Assembly: GCF_002208115.1 (NCBI RefSeq)
Contig: NZ_CP020946.1
Coordinates: 2,170,001 to 2,234,000 of the forward strand
Length of the DNA stretch: 64,000 nucleotides
Reading direction: 5' to 3'
From: Bdellovibrio bacteriovorus
Lineage (GTDB): Bacteria > Bdellovibrionota > Bdellovibrionia > Bdellovibrionales > Bdellovibrionaceae
Shown: positions 17,326 through 26,287 of the stretch, piece by piece
How the letters are laid out: every line of letters starts with the position of its first letter
Position numbering within the stretch: the stretch's first letter is position 1
The notes under the pieces: generated by a model
Seen by the model: only the letters and a program-made list of their open reading frames with translations
What the model was told of the DNA's origin: nothing
Databases searched by the model: none
Program-made: the position numbers and the translations under genes

Positions 17326-18366
17326 TTACTTGCCGATCCCTGCATTTCCAACAAGCACCGGCTTCAGCATTAACATCATCGCCTTGCACGTCGCGTGAGA
17401 TCCATCATCCCAGAAAGAAGGTCCGGCATCATCCCCGGGCACTCCGTCCCAGTAAGACTGCACGTGAACCTTGTCGGACTCGAGGCCCTTGATCATCTCT
17501 AGCCAATTTTGGTGAGACTTCGCCGCTTCCGGGTGGTCTTTCGCGTGTCTGCGAACGAATTCAGGATGGAACGGCGGAACCAGAACCAGGACTTCCACAC
17601 CCTGTTCAGCCGTGGCTTTGATCTGCTTTTTGAATAAATCGACAAATTTGGCATTCAGTGGCGCCTTCATCGGACCACCGAAAGTGGAATAGCTGACGTC
17701 GATTTCTTTGGCTAAAACATCCGGAGTGGTTTTTCCGGCATAGTCAGCCGCCGCGCACTTTTGATAATCAATGCCACTGCCGCTGCCTTTGGGCGCAAAC
17801 ATGCCGTCAGCTTTTTTCTGATTCAACTGATGAATAGCCGCTTCCAACGTGTTGTGACTGATCAGACTTTGCAGGTGCTCTAGATAGTACTTCATCCCAT
17901 CAAGGCCTTCGACGTCTGCCAAAAGCTTTTCACGCAACACTGGCGTCTGACGAACCTTCACGTCCGTCACTTCCCCCGCAAGTTCGAAATAGTCGGCAAT
18001 CCAGATGACTTTTTTCAAAGGCAGCTTTTGATCCAAAGCGGTTCTTAACAGCGACACTTTCAAAAGAAGGCCTGCGCCGCCCTTGGAAAGATTGATCGTT
18101 TTTAGCCCGGTGACTTCTTCCACCCACAAAGCGGAAGTCGTTTCACCACGGGAAGACCCCAAAATCACAACTTCAGCATTGGGATTAGCCCCCACAATCT
18201 GGGCCGCCTGATAATAGACGTTCTGGCTTTGTCTGTTGGTATCAATAACGTCACAGCGATAATAACACATCGGATCCACAGCAAAGTTAAACCCCGCCAC
18301 CAGCCCCATAAGTCCGATGATGAAAGCCGCAAGAAAAAGAATCATTTTCAAAGTATTGCTTTTCAT
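17326..18366 (-). CDS. Exported SGNH/AlgJ-like partner of the MBOAT acyltransferase
   Basis: 346 residues from the ATG at 18366. An in-frame GTG at 18375 is possible, but AGGTGGGG sits 5 bases before the ATG, so the shorter start is better. An N-terminal signal-anchor (residues ~5-30) precedes a domain with VVILGSSRGETT, the Gly-x-Ser block I seen in SGNH/AlgJ-type O-acetyltransferase partners. Late DDGSHATCKA resembles a block V with a D..H pair. It directly follows the MBOAT gene (stop 18376). In alginate and cellulose acetylation, the MBOAT protein passes acyl groups to such a periplasmic partner. The target polymer here is unknown. Confidence 0.65.
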   Translation of the reverse strand: MKSNTLKMILFLAAFIIGLMGLVAGFNFAVDPMCYYRCDVIDTNRQSQNVYYQAAQIVGANPNAEVVILGSSRGETTSALWVEEVTGLKTINLSKGGAGLLLKVSLLRTALDQKLPLKKVIWIADYFELAGEVTDVKVRQTPVLREKLLADVEGLDGMKYYLEHLQSLISHNTLEAAIHQLNQKKADGMFAPKGSGSGIDYQKCAAADYAGKTTPDVLAKEIDVSYSTFGGPMKAPLNAKFVDLFKKQIKATAEQGVEVLVLVPPFHPEFVRRHAKDHPEAAKSHQNWLEMIKGLESDKVHVQSYWDGVPGDDAGPSFWDDGSHATCKAMMLMLKPVLVGNAGIGK

Positions 18367-18375
18367 ACGCCCCAC

Positions 18376-19794
18376 CTAGAATTGGAAGTAAAGGAATGGA
18401 GATTCCTCACCCATGTACATCAGACACACTACAAACATCAGGGCCATCAAAGCCGCTCGCCACAATGTGGGCTTAAATTCGCGCTCCCAGGTGTTCTTGG
18501 CCAGGAAGGCCACCAAGATCCCGACACCCAAAGCTGCAAAGAAACGGTCCTTGTGTTTCAGCGGAATCAACGTGATGTCCCAGTTGATGTCGCCATTTAA
18601 CATAAACACCTTCTGCAACCAGAACAGCGCCTGATCAACTGAATGCGCGCGGAAGAACACCCAACCCACACAGACCAGGAAGAACGTGAAAGTCCATTTG
18701 ACGTACTTGTTACCAACACCCTTCCAACCACGGTCCTTAAACAGTCTTTCAATCGCCAAGATCCCGCCGTGGAAACAACCCCAGACCAGATATGTCCAGT
18801 TCGCCCCGTGCCACAGGCCCCCGATCGCCATGGTCAAAAACAGATTGCGGTAGGTTTTCAAAACCCCGGCGCGATTTCCCCCCAGGGAGATATAAAGGTA
18901 ATCCTTTAACCACGAAGACAGCGTGATGTGCCAACGTTGCCAGAACTCTGTGATCGACAACGACTTGTACGGAGAATTAAAGTTCTGCGGGAACTGAATG
19001 TTCATCATCAGTCCCAACCCCACGGCCATGTCGGAATAACCGCTGAAATCGAAATACAACTGCATGGTGTAGCCGATCATGGCAATCCAAGCCTCAGCCG
19101 TAGAAGCCCCGGCCATATTCATCACCAGCGGATCCACCACCGCCGCGATACGATCAGCAATCATCATCTTTTTCGCCAGACCGAACACGAAGAAATAACA
19201 ACCCTTCCAGAAGTTCTCTGGATTGAAGAAGTAGGTTTTGGAATCTTCCAGCTGGGGAACGATATAGTTATGGCGAACCAGTGGACCAGAGATCTGGTGC
19301 GGAAACAAAGTCACATAACCCGCAAACTCCAAAAGGTGCGCATGCGCATTGGAGGTCCTGCGGTAAACGTCAATCACGTAAGATAAGGACTGGAACGTGT
19401 AAAAGGAAATACCGATGGGCAGTACGAGATTTAAAATCGGCAGCGGCGGAGCAAGCCCCGTCACCTGCAGGGCTCCGTTCAAAGAGTCGGCAAAGAAGTT
19501 GTAATATTTAAAGAATCCAAGAATGCCGAGATTGGCGATCACCGAAATCAGCAGGAAGGTCTTTCGGCGAGCCTGTGAGGTCGTCATTGAAATGGCTTTT
19601 GCTAAATAGAAATCCAGCACCACCGTGAACAACAGCAGGAACACATACACCGTGCTCCAGTAACAATAGAAAAACACACTTGAAAGGAACAAGAACCACA
19701 GTTGCAGGTTCTTTTTCGTGATCCAGTAATAGCCCAGCAAAGTGAACGGCAGGAACAGGAATAAAAAGGCGTAGGAATTAAATAGCATGGGCAA
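18376..19794 (-). CDS. MBOAT-family polysaccharide O-acyltransferase (AlgI-like)
   Basis: 472 residues, the usual AlgI length, with about ten membrane helices. Conserved features include YFDFSGYSDMAVGLG, FWQRWHITLSSWLKDYLYISLGG split by a short gap, and the catalytic His in GLWHGANWTYLVWG near residue 320. It moves acyl (acetyl) groups across the inner membrane for O-acetylation of a surface polysaccharide. It is immediately followed by the exported AlgJ-like gene, forming a two-gene module within the polysaccharide region. The family is certain; the acylated polymer is inferred to be the cell's O-antigen or another exopolysaccharide. Confidence 0.93.
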   Translation of the reverse strand: MPMLFNSYAFLFLFLPFTLLGYYWITKKNLQLWFLFLSSVFFYCYWSTVYVFLLLFTVVLDFYLAKAISMTTSQARRKTFLLISVIANLGILGFFKYYNFFADSLNGALQVTGLAPPLPILNLVLPIGISFYTFQSLSYVIDVYRRTSNAHAHLLEFAGYVTLFPHQISGPLVRHNYIVPQLEDSKTYFFNPENFWKGCYFFVFGLAKKMMIADRIAAVVDPLVMNMAGASTAEAWIAMIGYTMQLYFDFSGYSDMAVGLGLMMNIQFPQNFNSPYKSLSITEFWQRWHITLSSWLKDYLYISLGGNRAGVLKTYRNLFLTMAIGGLWHGANWTYLVWGCFHGGILAIERLFKDRGWKGVGNKYVKWTFTFFLVCVGWVFFRAHSVDQALFWLQKVFMLNGDINWDITLIPLKHKDRFFAALGVGILVAFLAKNTWEREFKPTLWRAALMALMFVVCLMYMGEESPFLYFQF

Positions 19795-19974
19795 ACACTA
19801 CCCAAAAAATGACTCAGAAAAAAGGTTCTGCTGCTGTTTTTGGGTCACAGTGCGTCTAAGTCACTCTCCCCCAAAGAAACAGGCAATTTCAGATCCGAAC
19901 CTGGGACTCGGTCGCCTTCAGAAGCAGGTATTGCGCAATTTATTAACTCCCGCTTCTTGCTCTCAAACCCCATA

Positions 19975-20009
19975 TTGACAATTTCACCAGAATACGGTAT
20001 TTTACCGTA
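19975..20009 (+). promoter_or_regulatory. Promoter with overlapping palindromic operator of the toxin-antitoxin operon
   Basis: TTGACA (19975-19980), a 17-bp spacer and TATTTT (19998-20003) form a near-consensus sigma-70 promoter. A perfect inverted repeat, TACGGTA-TTT-TACCGTA (19993-20009), covers the -10 element and start site. This is the arrangement expected for autorepression by the HTH antitoxin encoded at 20293. Confidence 0.75.
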
Positions 20010-20021
20010 CTGAAAGGTTCT

Positions 20022-20303
20022 ATGGAAAGTCGAACACAGGTTCGAATATCCAGATTCGCAGAGAAACAGTTAAAAAGAATCCCTTCACACATTAAAGAGG
20101 CCCTACGTTATTGGGCAGAATCCATCGAGCTGATCGGTTTGAGTCAGACAAGAAAGCTCCCTGGCTACCATGACGAGCCTCTAAAGGGAGACCGCAAGGG
20201 ACAACGATCCATACGACTAAATCGTTCTTATAGAGCAATCTACGTCGAAACAGTCAAAGAGATTGAAATCATCGTCATTGAGGTGAACAAGCATGAGTTC
20301 TAA
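20022..20303 (+). CDS. RelE/HigB-like toxin
   Basis: 93 residues of the RelE/ParE fold. VRISRFAEKQLKRIP opens the family pattern, LKGDRKGQRSIRLNRSYRAIY holds the basic catalytic strand region, and IIVIEVNKHEF ends it as in HigB/YoeB-type mRNA interferases. GAAAGG lies 5 bases before the ATG. The gene comes first in the operon and overlaps the antitoxin start by 11 bp, the toxin-first order typical of higBA. It probably cleaves mRNA on the ribosome when released from the antitoxin. Activity is inferred; the fold assignment is good. Confidence 0.85.
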   Translation: MESRTQVRISRFAEKQLKRIPSHIKEALRYWAESIELIGLSQTRKLPGYHDEPLKGDRKGQRSIRLNRSYRAIYVETVKEIEIIVIEVNKHEF

Positions 20304-20598
20304 GAGCCTGACAAAGATTTTAGAGAAAGAACTGGGCCCGATGTCCTTTGGTGGCTTCCTGCGCGCGGCAAGGACCGCCAAGTCCCTTTCCCAAAAAGAA
20401 ATGGCGGAGCTGTTAGATATCTCCAAAAGCACTCTCTGCGACATCGAAAAGGGCCGGCAAAATGTAAGCATTGATCTTGCCGCAAAGATTGCAAGGAGAT
20501 GCGGCTTGTCCGAAGTATTGGCTGTCGAACGTGCCATTCACGATTATTTGCGAAAAGCCGGACTAAAAATGACTGTCCAGATTCGGAAGTCCTCTTAA
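20293..20598 (+). CDS. HigA-like HTH (XRE) antitoxin
   Basis: 101 residues with a central helix-turn-helix (residues ~33-85): LSQKEMAELLDISKSTLCDIEKGRQ is the classic XRE recognition segment, here broken by no gaps but cited as two halves, LSQKEMAELL and ISKSTLCDIE. The extended N-terminus (residues 1-30) is likely to contact the toxin. It should repress its own operon through the palindrome at 19993-20009. The gene overlaps the toxin by 11 bp. A GC hairpin follows just after the stop. Confidence 0.88.
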   Translation: MSSKSLTKILEKELGPMSFGGFLRAARTAKSLSQKEMAELLDISKSTLCDIEKGRQNVSIDLAAKIARRCGLSEVLAVERAIHDYLRKAGLKMTVQIRKSS

Positions 20599-20625
20599 AA
20601 ATCGGCGCGCCAGTTTTGACGCGCC
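20598..20625 (-). terminator. Hairpin terminator after the SNF2 helicase gene
   Basis: GGCGCG (20604-20609) pairs with CGCGCC (20620-20625). On the minus strand the hairpin is followed by GATTTTTAA, giving a U-tract for transcripts from 20654. It lies 16 bp beyond the AACCAGGAACCTTTTA element at the helicase stop codon. Confidence 0.65.
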
Positions 20626-20640
20626 ATGAGCCCTAAAAAG

Positions 20641-20656
20641 AACCAGGAACCTTTTA
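20641..20656 (-). repeat. 3'-end element, copy 1 (AACCAGGAACCTTTTA)
   Basis: On the minus strand this reads TAAAAGGTTCCTGGTT, and its first three bases are the stop codon of the SNF2 gene. The same 16-mer, differing at one base, lies at the mvk stop (54380-54395) and just past pstB (28631-28646). A short T-tract (GGTTCTTTTT) follows here before the terminator hairpin. Confidence 0.6.
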
Positions 20657-23600
20657 CTTAAGACCCAACAAGAAGTCGAAGTCCTCTTTGGTCAGGGCGC
20701 CACCGGCGCCGGTCAGGTCCGTGCTGGCTTCCGCTTCCGAGAACAGGCTTTGGAACTTGCGGTTTTTGCGCTCTTTCAACAGCTCCATCTTTTCTTCCAG
20801 GGATTCATGCATGATATAGCGGAAGACCTGAACGGCCTTACGCTGCCCCAAACGGTGCGCACGGTCTGTGGCCTGATTTTCCACTGACGGATTCCACCAT
20901 GGCTCCAAGTGGAAGACATAGCTGGCCTTGGTCAAATTCAAACCCACCCCGCCCGTTTTCAGAGTCATCACCAGAACGGCTCCGCCCTTGGTTTCGTTGA
21001 AGTCCTTTAGGATCTTCTGACGTTGTTTGGTCGGAATCGCCCCGTGCAGGACAAAGACCGGGATGCCGACTGCTTTCAGAAGCTTTTCGGTGCGCTCCAG
21101 AGTCTGCAGGAACTGAGTAAAGACCAGCGCACTTTCACCGGACTCGATGATCTCTTGCAAAGAGTCCATCAGGGCCTCAAGCTTCGGCGGAGTCTTTTCG
21201 TACTTCACTTCCGGCAAGGCCCCCGGATCAGAACAAGCCTGACGAAGGCGCAGAAGCGCGGTTAACATCTGCAACTGGGACTGAGCCTCCCCCGCCTCGC
21301 GGATGGTGTCTTGAATGCGCTGATTATACGCAATCGCAATGTCGCGATAGATCTGCTTTTGCTTGTCTTCAAAGGCGATGCTGACCTTGGTTTCCTGTTT
21401 TTCAGGAAGTTGATCCAGGATTTCTTTTTTAGTTCTGCGCATGATCAAAGGCTTGGTTTTAAGCTTCAGATCCTCGACGTCTTCAAGTAACACCACTTCA
21501 GTGTTCACGAAGTGACGGCGGAAATCATCGTACTTACCAAGACATCCCGGCACCACCAGATCCAACAACGAATAGAACTCACCAAAGTGATTTTCCATCG
21601 GCGTACCGGTCAGACACATTTTAAATCGGGCGTTTAACATACGCGCCGAGCTGGTTCTTTTCGCCGTAATGTTTTTCAAATTCTGGGCCTCGTCAAAGAT
21701 CAGCACATTCCAGTTGTACTGACTTAGGAACTCGTCGTTTTCCATCAAAAGACCATAGGTCGTAACCACCACCAACGGTTCTTTGGCCTCAAGCCTTTTG
21801 CCGATGCGATCATGGTCTTTACTGGTAAAGATCTCAAATGGCAGCTCTGGAGTGAACTTTGCCACTTCGCTTTCCCAGTTGTACACCAGACTTGAAGGCA
21901 CGACGACCAACACCTGCCCCAGTTGCTCGCGCGTGCGAAGCAGATCCAGGAAGGACAGCGCTTGCAGAGTTTTCCCCAGACCCATGTCATCCGCCAGCAG
22001 TGCGCCCATGCGCAGAGTGAAGAGATCCAGCAACCACTGCACGCCTTCGTGCTGATAAGTCTTTAGCTCCGCTTTCACAGAACCCGGCAGCTTCACCAAA
22101 TCCGTGCGTGATCCCAAACCATCATAGAATGCACAGATGCGCTTCCATTCATCATCCCCGCGGAAGGCATAACCTGACGCCCGCAAGGCCAGCAATTCAA
22201 GCGCTTGATGCTTTGGCAGTTGATAGTACTTGTCAGTCCAGGCTTTTTTCGACGAATCTTTTTTACCCGCCTGAAGCTTTTGCCAGAAACCTTCCAAACG
22301 GCGCAGTGAAGGGATTTCCTTGCGCGGCACCAGGAAGAACTTTCCGTCGTATTCAACCACGCCACCGCTTCCCATGCTTTTTAACTGGGTGGCATCGATT
22401 TCTTTGCCTTGCAGGAAGAAACGAGGATTCAATTCAAACCAGTTCAGCATGCCTTCATCAAGTTTGCTGACGATCTGGAAGTCGACAACGAATTCGTTCT
22501 GCCCCAGCTCTTGCAACAACTGACCACGCACGTAAAGGCGAATGCCATGATCTACCAGGGGCTGCAACAACCCCAAAGACTGCGTCGGCGTAACGTCTTC
22601 TTTGCCCCATGACGGCATAAAGAAATGACCTTGCTCCAACATTGGATCTTCTTCGATCTTTCCATCCCAGGTCTTGGTCAGAAGACCGGTGCGGGCCCGC
22701 TTAAAGGCACTGCCTTGAGTGGAAAGAGCCATGTATTTTAGAATTTCATAAAGAACGCGGAACTCCCGTTCAACAGATCCCGAGAACAGGTATTCACCCT
22801 TGGAACTGTAAATGGCTTCACGCTCACCCACCGATTTCAGGACCTTGGCGACATAGTCGGCAAAGATACCTAAAACGCCTTTAGAACACAGTTCATCCAA
22901 CGGCTGAGTCTTGGTAAGACTAGTTCCGTCACCAGTCACTAAAAGGCTGTGGACCCGGGTGTGCAACGCCGGGAAGATATTCGCCGGATCACAAGTCGTT
23001 CCGTCAGTCAGTTGACCTTCAAAGTGATAAGTCAGGGCTTCCAAAGTCAGATACTGCAAGACGCCCAGATGCTTTAGGATCTTCAAATCCCATTCGCGCT
23101 TTTTAAAACTGCTGGAGGCCAGAGTTTTAACCTCCGTTTGCAGCAAAAAGCCCAGGCCCTCTTGCAAAGTGCGCATGATCAACACAACCGGAGTGCTGAA
23201 GCCCCTTTTGCTGACGGATTCTTTTTCGTTTAGCGTGAAGACTTTTTCCGGAACAAAGCCCGCATCGTCCTGATGGTGCAGATTCAGGACACTCGCAATC
23301 GCCCCCATGTCATGACTGCCACCTTGAACCCGCACCGGAAGTGAGCGACCGCGCAGGAACTTCATAAAGGCCGCGGTTTCGCCTTTACCTTCCACATGCA
23401 GGTGCGAAAACGTCCTTGGACGGTCCACCTTCAACTGGCGGGAATAAAACTGATCTAGAGCTTCGCTTTCTTTCTTCCACGCAAAAGCGACCACCGCTCC
23501 GCTTGAAAAATCCACGGCGAAGTTATCAAAGAAAATGTATTTTTGACGGTCTTTTTGCGCCGTCAGCAGTGCCGAGGTCTTTACTTCCTCAGAACCGCTG

Positions 23601-24646
23601 AATTCAACCTTCCATTCAAAGGCGTATTCGGCTTCAACGCTGATATTGGAAACCTGGAAGGCCTTGCCAAGATCCTTTTGATCCTGCAAATAAAACTTCA
23701 GGTCCCCTTTGTTCACCCGACGCGTGATACGAGAAAGAAGCTCCTGCATGACGGATTCAATATCCAAAAGATCCCGGCTAAAGAAGCGATGTGGATCGCT
23801 TGGCAACAGCGGCCAGTAAACCTCAAAGGTCTCTTTGCGCGCCGGGCCTGGCAATAGATCGCGGGGCACAACAGAACGATAAGCATGACGAAGAATATCT
23901 CGGCTGCTGATCTGCACACCGTCACTGAAATTATATCTTAAGAGCCCGGCCAACTGATCCTGATGGCGCACATCCGCCCAATAAACGGTTTCTTTTTGCA
24001 AAGAGCCGCGGAAGGCCTGGGGAAGACCCCATACCGCCCCCGTGCTGGCATCATCCCCTTCAGGAACGCGGGTCAGCTCATAGACCTTATTCCAATCTGG
24101 CAGATATTCTTCCAAGGCACGATCGTCGTCCAAAGACAGGGTTTCAGAAACCAGACTGATGGATTCAAGTTTTAAGTTGTCAGGCAGGCCTTTGCCATCC
24201 CCTTCACCGCGACGGGCTTTTTGGGTTTCCGTCAGATCCCAGAAATCCTCACAGAAGTTACTGACTTGAAAACTGTGATTGCGCAGGAATCCGCGATCCA
24301 CCGACAGGGCCCACCAAATCAGAATCAACGACGCCCACTCATGAACACAGATGTCTTCTTTGTCCTTGCGGCTTTCAGCACACTGGGCACAGTGGAATGT
24401 CAGATCCCCGCCCTCGCCGTCTTCTTCGACCTGCACATAGGATTTGCGCAAAGAGGATTCTTCCGCATAAACGAACTGAATTTCCAGTCCGCCGTCTTCC
24501 TTCTTTTGGATGTTGTGACCATCCAGGGACATTTTTTTAAGAATGCGAAATGCATTTTCAGCAACAGGCATTTGCTCCAGGGTCGCAAGATCCTTGGGGC
24601 TGACTAAATGAGAAATTTTTTGAAGACTTAATCCGGAAAAGGCCAT
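20654..24646 (-). CDS. SNF2-family helicase with SWIM zinc finger
   Basis: 1330 residues. A SWIM-type finger near residues 78-100 (CAQCAESRK...ICVHEWA) suits protein or DNA binding. Residues ~150-840 are a long family-specific region. The SNF2 ATPase begins near 850: Walker A DDMGLGKTLQAL (~885), DEAQ box IFDEAQNLKN (~985), motif III LTGTPMEN, then helicase C with FTQFLQTLERT, MTLKTGGVGLNLT and TDRAHRLGQ. All ATPase motifs look intact. It is a DNA translocase that remodels DNA-protein complexes; the precise role (RNA polymerase recycling, repair) is unknown. It starts 2 bp after the SDR gene and is the last gene of a GNAT-SDR-SNF2 run. Confidence 0.92.
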   Translation of the reverse strand: MAFSGLSLQKISHLVSPKDLATLEQMPVAENAFRILKKMSLDGHNIQKKEDGGLEIQFVYAEESSLRKSYVQVEEDGEGGDLTFHCAQCAESRKDKEDICVHEWASLILIWWALSVDRGFLRNHSFQVSNFCEDFWDLTETQKARRGEGDGKGLPDNLKLESISLVSETLSLDDDRALEEYLPDWNKVYELTRVPEGDDASTGAVWGLPQAFRGSLQKETVYWADVRHQDQLAGLLRYNFSDGVQISSRDILRHAYRSVVPRDLLPGPARKETFEVYWPLLPSDPHRFFSRDLLDIESVMQELLSRITRRVNKGDLKFYLQDQKDLGKAFQVSNISVEAEYAFEWKVEFSGSEEVKTSALLTAQKDRQKYIFFDNFAVDFSSGAVVAFAWKKESEALDQFYSRQLKVDRPRTFSHLHVEGKGETAAFMKFLRGRSLPVRVQGGSHDMGAIASVLNLHHQDDAGFVPEKVFTLNEKESVSKRGFSTPVVLIMRTLQEGLGFLLQTEVKTLASSSFKKREWDLKILKHLGVLQYLTLEALTYHFEGQLTDGTTCDPANIFPALHTRVHSLLVTGDGTSLTKTQPLDELCSKGVLGIFADYVAKVLKSVGEREAIYSSKGEYLFSGSVEREFRVLYEILKYMALSTQGSAFKRARTGLLTKTWDGKIEEDPMLEQGHFFMPSWGKEDVTPTQSLGLLQPLVDHGIRLYVRGQLLQELGQNEFVVDFQIVSKLDEGMLNWFELNPRFFLQGKEIDATQLKSMGSGGVVEYDGKFFLVPRKEIPSLRRLEGFWQKLQAGKKDSSKKAWTDKYYQLPKHQALELLALRASGYAFRGDDEWKRICAFYDGLGSRTDLVKLPGSVKAELKTYQHEGVQWLLDLFTLRMGALLADDMGLGKTLQALSFLDLLRTREQLGQVLVVVPSSLVYNWESEVAKFTPELPFEIFTSKDHDRIGKRLEAKEPLVVVTTYGLLMENDEFLSQYNWNVLIFDEAQNLKNITAKRTSSARMLNARFKMCLTGTPMENHFGEFYSLLDLVVPGCLGKYDDFRRHFVNTEVVLLEDVEDLKLKTKPLIMRRTKKEILDQLPEKQETKVSIAFEDKQKQIYRDIAIAYNQRIQDTIREAGEAQSQLQMLTALLRLRQACSDPGALPEVKYEKTPPKLEALMDSLQEIIESGESALVFTQFLQTLERTEKLLKAVGIPVFVLHGAIPTKQRQKILKDFNETKGGAVLVMTLKTGGVGLNLTKASYVFHLEPWWNPSVENQATDRAHRLGQRKAVQVFRYIMHESLEEKMELLKERKNRKFQSLFSEAEASTDLTGAGGALTKEDFDFLLGLK

Positions 24647-24648
24647 CC

Positions 24649-25674
24649 CTACAAGGTAGCAGAAGTCCTTGAAGAATAAAATTCTTTATACCAGTGAATT
24701 GTTTCTTTCAGAGCATCTGTGAGATTTCTTTGAACTTTCCAGTTCAGATCGCTCTGAGCGAGCTTTGAATCCAAATTCGCATGAACTGACAAAGAGGACT
24801 TCGACCCCTCGCCCAAATTCACCCGGGCATTTTCTCCCCAAGCCACAGCCAAAGCTTGCGCAACTTCGCCGACTGTGCTAGTATCTTTCGCCGCAAAATT
24901 ATAGGTGGGCGCCAGCTTCGGCCCGCGCTCATACAAGGCTTCGGCAAGACACATCAACCCCGCCACCTGATCCTGCACATGAATCCACGGACGCACGGAC
25001 TGCGGGTTCTTTAAATCAAAACTGTTCCCCGCAACGAAGGCCTGCACGGCCTGCGGAACCAACGCGTGCTCGGTAAAATCCCCACCGCCGATAGCAGAAC
25101 CCATGCGGGCTGTGGCAACGGCGATTTTATGTTTGTTGTATTTTTCAGGAGCAAAAAAACTCTGACGATAAGAAAGCGCAATCATCTCGGCGCACAACTT
25201 GGCTGTCGGCAAAATCGCGGACGGGGCCACGGCGTCTGTTTCAGCCAGATCCTCTCCGGAACTTTTCCGTGCATAGACCTTATCTGAACTGACCACCACC
25301 AACGAGCGAACCGACGCTGTTTCCCGCATCAGCTCCATCAGGGTGGCTGTCCCTAATGCCGCTTTGGCAAAAGTTTCCAAAGGTCTTTTGCCAAGATCTG
25401 AAATCAGACCGCTTTCACCTAAATGCAGAACCACGTCGGCTTGCGCAAACTGCAAAGCTTCGCGCAAAGCGGACTCATCCCGCAGGTCCCCGTAGGTCAT
25501 CGAGATTTTCTGTCCAAGATTTTTCAGGTCAAAAAGATTGGGAGAAGTGCTGGCTGGCTCACCAAAGCCAAACACCTGAGACCCGGAATCCAGCAGCGTT
25601 TGCACCAACCACGCCCCCAGAAAACCCGTGGGGCAGGTGATGAAAACTCTTTTGCCGTTCCAAAAATGAGTCAC
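24649..25674 (-). CDS. SDR nucleotide-sugar dehydratase (CDP-glucose 4,6-dehydratase/RfbG-like)
   Basis: 341 residues, an extended SDR. ITCPTGFLGAWLVQTL at residues 13-28 is the NAD-binding glycine motif with Cys-Pro replacing the usual Gly-Ala. VVSSDKVYA supplies the Ser-Asp catalytic pair. ATARMGSAIGGGDF and RPWIHVQD are typical of RfbG and related dehydratases. The expected YxxxK pair is not obvious: the segment after the active site reads PSAILPTAKLCAEMIALSYR, with a Lys in AKLCAE but Thr three residues before it where Tyr would be expected. It may therefore be catalytically altered. It lies 3 bp after the short GNAT gene and 2 bp before the SNF2 gene. Confidence 0.75.
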   Translation of the reverse strand: MTHFWNGKRVFITCPTGFLGAWLVQTLLDSGSQVFGFGEPASTSPNLFDLKNLGQKISMTYGDLRDESALREALQFAQADVVLHLGESGLISDLGKRPLETFAKAALGTATLMELMRETASVRSLVVVSSDKVYARKSSGEDLAETDAVAPSAILPTAKLCAEMIALSYRQSFFAPEKYNKHKIAVATARMGSAIGGGDFTEHALVPQAVQAFVAGNSFDLKNPQSVRPWIHVQDQVAGLMCLAEALYERGPKLAPTYNFAAKDTSTVGEVAQALAVAWGENARVNLGEGSKSSLSVHANLDSKLAQSDLNWKVQRNLTDALKETIHWYKEFYSSRTSATL

Positions 25675-25677
25675 GGC

Positions 25678-25992
25678 TTAAGCGCCGCCAAGAAGGTTTT
25701 GCTCAACACCCTGACCGCGATGATCCGGATGCACCCAGTGCGCCAGAACCTTGCCTTCATAGTTCCAGTAAAAGCCCACAGGATCGGTTTCAAAGATCGC
25801 CACACGCAGTTGGCCGTTCTTTTCAGTCGCTTTCATTTTCAAAAGGGTCTGAGCCAGGGATTCAGGGCTGATTTTCCCGCTGGATGCTGATGGCGTGCAG
25901 TGAGCCTCATAAAGGCGGGCCAGCAAAGAAAGCTCAACAAGGTTGAACATGCTTTCACGAATAAAGTACTTATCAGTCTGAAGTGATGTCAT
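25678..25992 (-). CDS. Short GNAT-like acetyltransferase fragment
   Basis: 104 residues. The C-terminus AHWVHPDHRGQGVEQNLLGG matches GNAT motif A, including the R/Q-x-x-G-x-G pyrophosphate loop, and VGFYWNYEGKVL would be the preceding strand. The protein then stops, missing the last strands and helix of a normal ~150-residue GNAT. The stop is 3 bp from the SDR start, so the truncation is fixed within an operon. It is either a remnant kept for coupling or a minimal cofactor-binding protein. No frameshift restoring a longer C-terminus is obvious, because the SDR uses the adjacent sequence. Confidence 0.55.
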   Translation of the reverse strand: MTSLQTDKYFIRESMFNLVELSLLARLYEAHCTPSASSGKISPESLAQTLLKMKATEKNGQLRVAIFETDPVGFYWNYEGKVLAHWVHPDHRGQGVEQNLLGGA

Positions 25993-26059
25993 CCCAATAG
26001 CCTAACTATAGTGACGCTTACAGGCTAACGAAAATAATACATCTGACGCACAGCCCACA

Positions 26060-26281
26060 CTAACGTCGCTTTCGACCCCACGAAAGGTCTGGTTTGATTT
26101 TTTTTGAAACGCAATCTCTAAGATAGAGATTTATCAAAGTCTGATATGGTATCTCAGTGTCTCCGGACAAGCCCTGGAAATAGACAATAACATCATCATC
26201 AAGACGAATTGTCGTACGTGTTTTGAGCTTTTTAGCGTAAGGATTCTTTTCGGCTTGGGAAAAATCATAGTTCTTTTTCAT
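26060..26281 (-). CDS. BrnA-like antitoxin (ribbon-helix-helix)
   Basis: 73 residues. KLKTRTTIRLDDDVIVYFQ followed by YQTLINLYLRDCV is the ribbon-helix-helix pattern of BrnA antitoxins, with the DNA-binding strand RTTIRLDDD. It starts 6 bp after the BrnT-like toxin gene and is co-transcribed with it. BrnA proteins bind BrnT and repress the operon. The palindrome at 26592-26616 upstream of brnT is the expected operator. Confidence 0.82.
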   Translation of the reverse strand: MKKNYDFSQAEKNPYAKKLKTRTTIRLDDDVIVYFQGLSGDTEIPYQTLINLYLRDCVSKKIKPDLSWGRKRR

Positions 26282-26287
26282 AAAAGC

